A stretch of 33,875 nucleotides of DNA from Azospirillum sp. SYSU D00513. GTDB taxonomy: Bacteria; Pseudomonadota; Alphaproteobacteria; Azospirillales; Azospirillaceae. The notes under the pieces were generated by a model. It was not told where the DNA came from. It ran no database searches and saw only the letters and a program-made list of their open reading frames with translations. The position numbers and the translations under genes were made by a program. The stretch spans positions 1 to 33,875 of the forward strand of contig NZ_JAFIQV010000058.1 of the NCBI RefSeq assembly GCF_017356015.1, read 5' to 3'. Shown here piece by piece: positions 33,790 through 33,875 of this stretch (the first letter of the stretch is position 1; each line of letters opens with the position of its first letter).

Positions 33790-33875
33790 GTGCGCCCAGC
33801 ATGGGCGTTCTCTTGTGGGTGCAAGTCCCATCGTAAGCTGATCACGGCGAGCGAAGTGAAGCGCAACTGCGGAAG
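33790..33875 (+). mobile_element. 5' end of a group II intron (probably class C), cut by the window edge
   Basis: The sequence GTGCGCCCAGCATGGGCG followed by GTGGGTGCAAGTCCCA and GAAGTGAAGCGCAAC matches the domain I start of bacterial group II introns, whose 5' consensus is GUGYG. The closest remembered pattern is the Oceanobacillus-type class C intron, which begins GUGUGCCCGGCAUGGGUG and has GGGUG-AGUCCC. Class C introns insert just downstream of Rho-independent terminators, and here the element starts eight bases after such a stem. The reverse transcriptase/maturase frame would lie beyond the window. Confidence 0.8.

Overview
The window comes from a high-GC bacterium, most likely an alphaproteobacterium of the Azospirillum/Rhodospirillales type. 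This is inferred from strong GC bias at third codon positions, protein style (pobR/pobA, class III adh with fghA, a pgm close to glgX) and abundant short GC-rich palindromic repeats; no rRNA or tRNA is present to confirm it. The left edge cuts a gene tail and the right edge cuts what looks like a group II intron.

Layout. 0.4-3.5 kb: a large FAD/Fe-S oxidoreductase (YdiJ type). 3.6-4.2 kb: a higBA module whose toxin carries a frameshift while the antitoxin is intact. 4.7-12.7 kb: a regulator-rich accessory stretch with HxlR/MFS, cupin, PaiB-like, DUF417 (frameshifted at a C8 tract), RidA, TetR, MarR, a secreted cupin and a secreted tandem carboxymuconolactone-decarboxylase-like protein. 12.9-18.3 kb: aromatic and C1 metabolism, with pobR/pobA (4-hydroxybenzoate to protocatechuate) and fghA-adhC with a divergent LysR (glutathione-dependent formaldehyde oxidation). 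18.4-19.7 kb: mobile-element-like direct repeats followed by a Phd/VapC toxin-antitoxin pair with a palindromic operator. 20-22.3 kb: an MFS exporter and a divergent LysR. 22.6-28.9 kb: pgm, a CPA1-type antiporter, an HTH protein with a disordered tail, and glgX (glycogen/glucose-phosphate metabolism). 29-33.1 kb: heavy-metal efflux (ZntA-type P-type ATPase overlapping a CDF transporter, behind a MerR-type promoter), then TetR and SMR drug efflux behind a 28-bp palindrome. 33.1-33.9 kb: a small hydrophilic protein, a compact unit (promoter, 25-codon ORF with a near-maximal Shine-Dalgarno, terminator), and the 5' end of a putative group IIC intron placed directly after that terminator.

Most noteworthy: (1) the terminator/group II intron junction at the right edge and the tiny ORF before it; (2) two genes disabled or switched by single-base changes (higB, DUF417); (3) a series of perfect operators beside regulator genes (HxlR, TetR x2, Phd); (4) a clustered TTGTGC/GCACAA palindrome array in a gene-free gap. 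No large unknown multi-gene defence or biosynthetic system was found.
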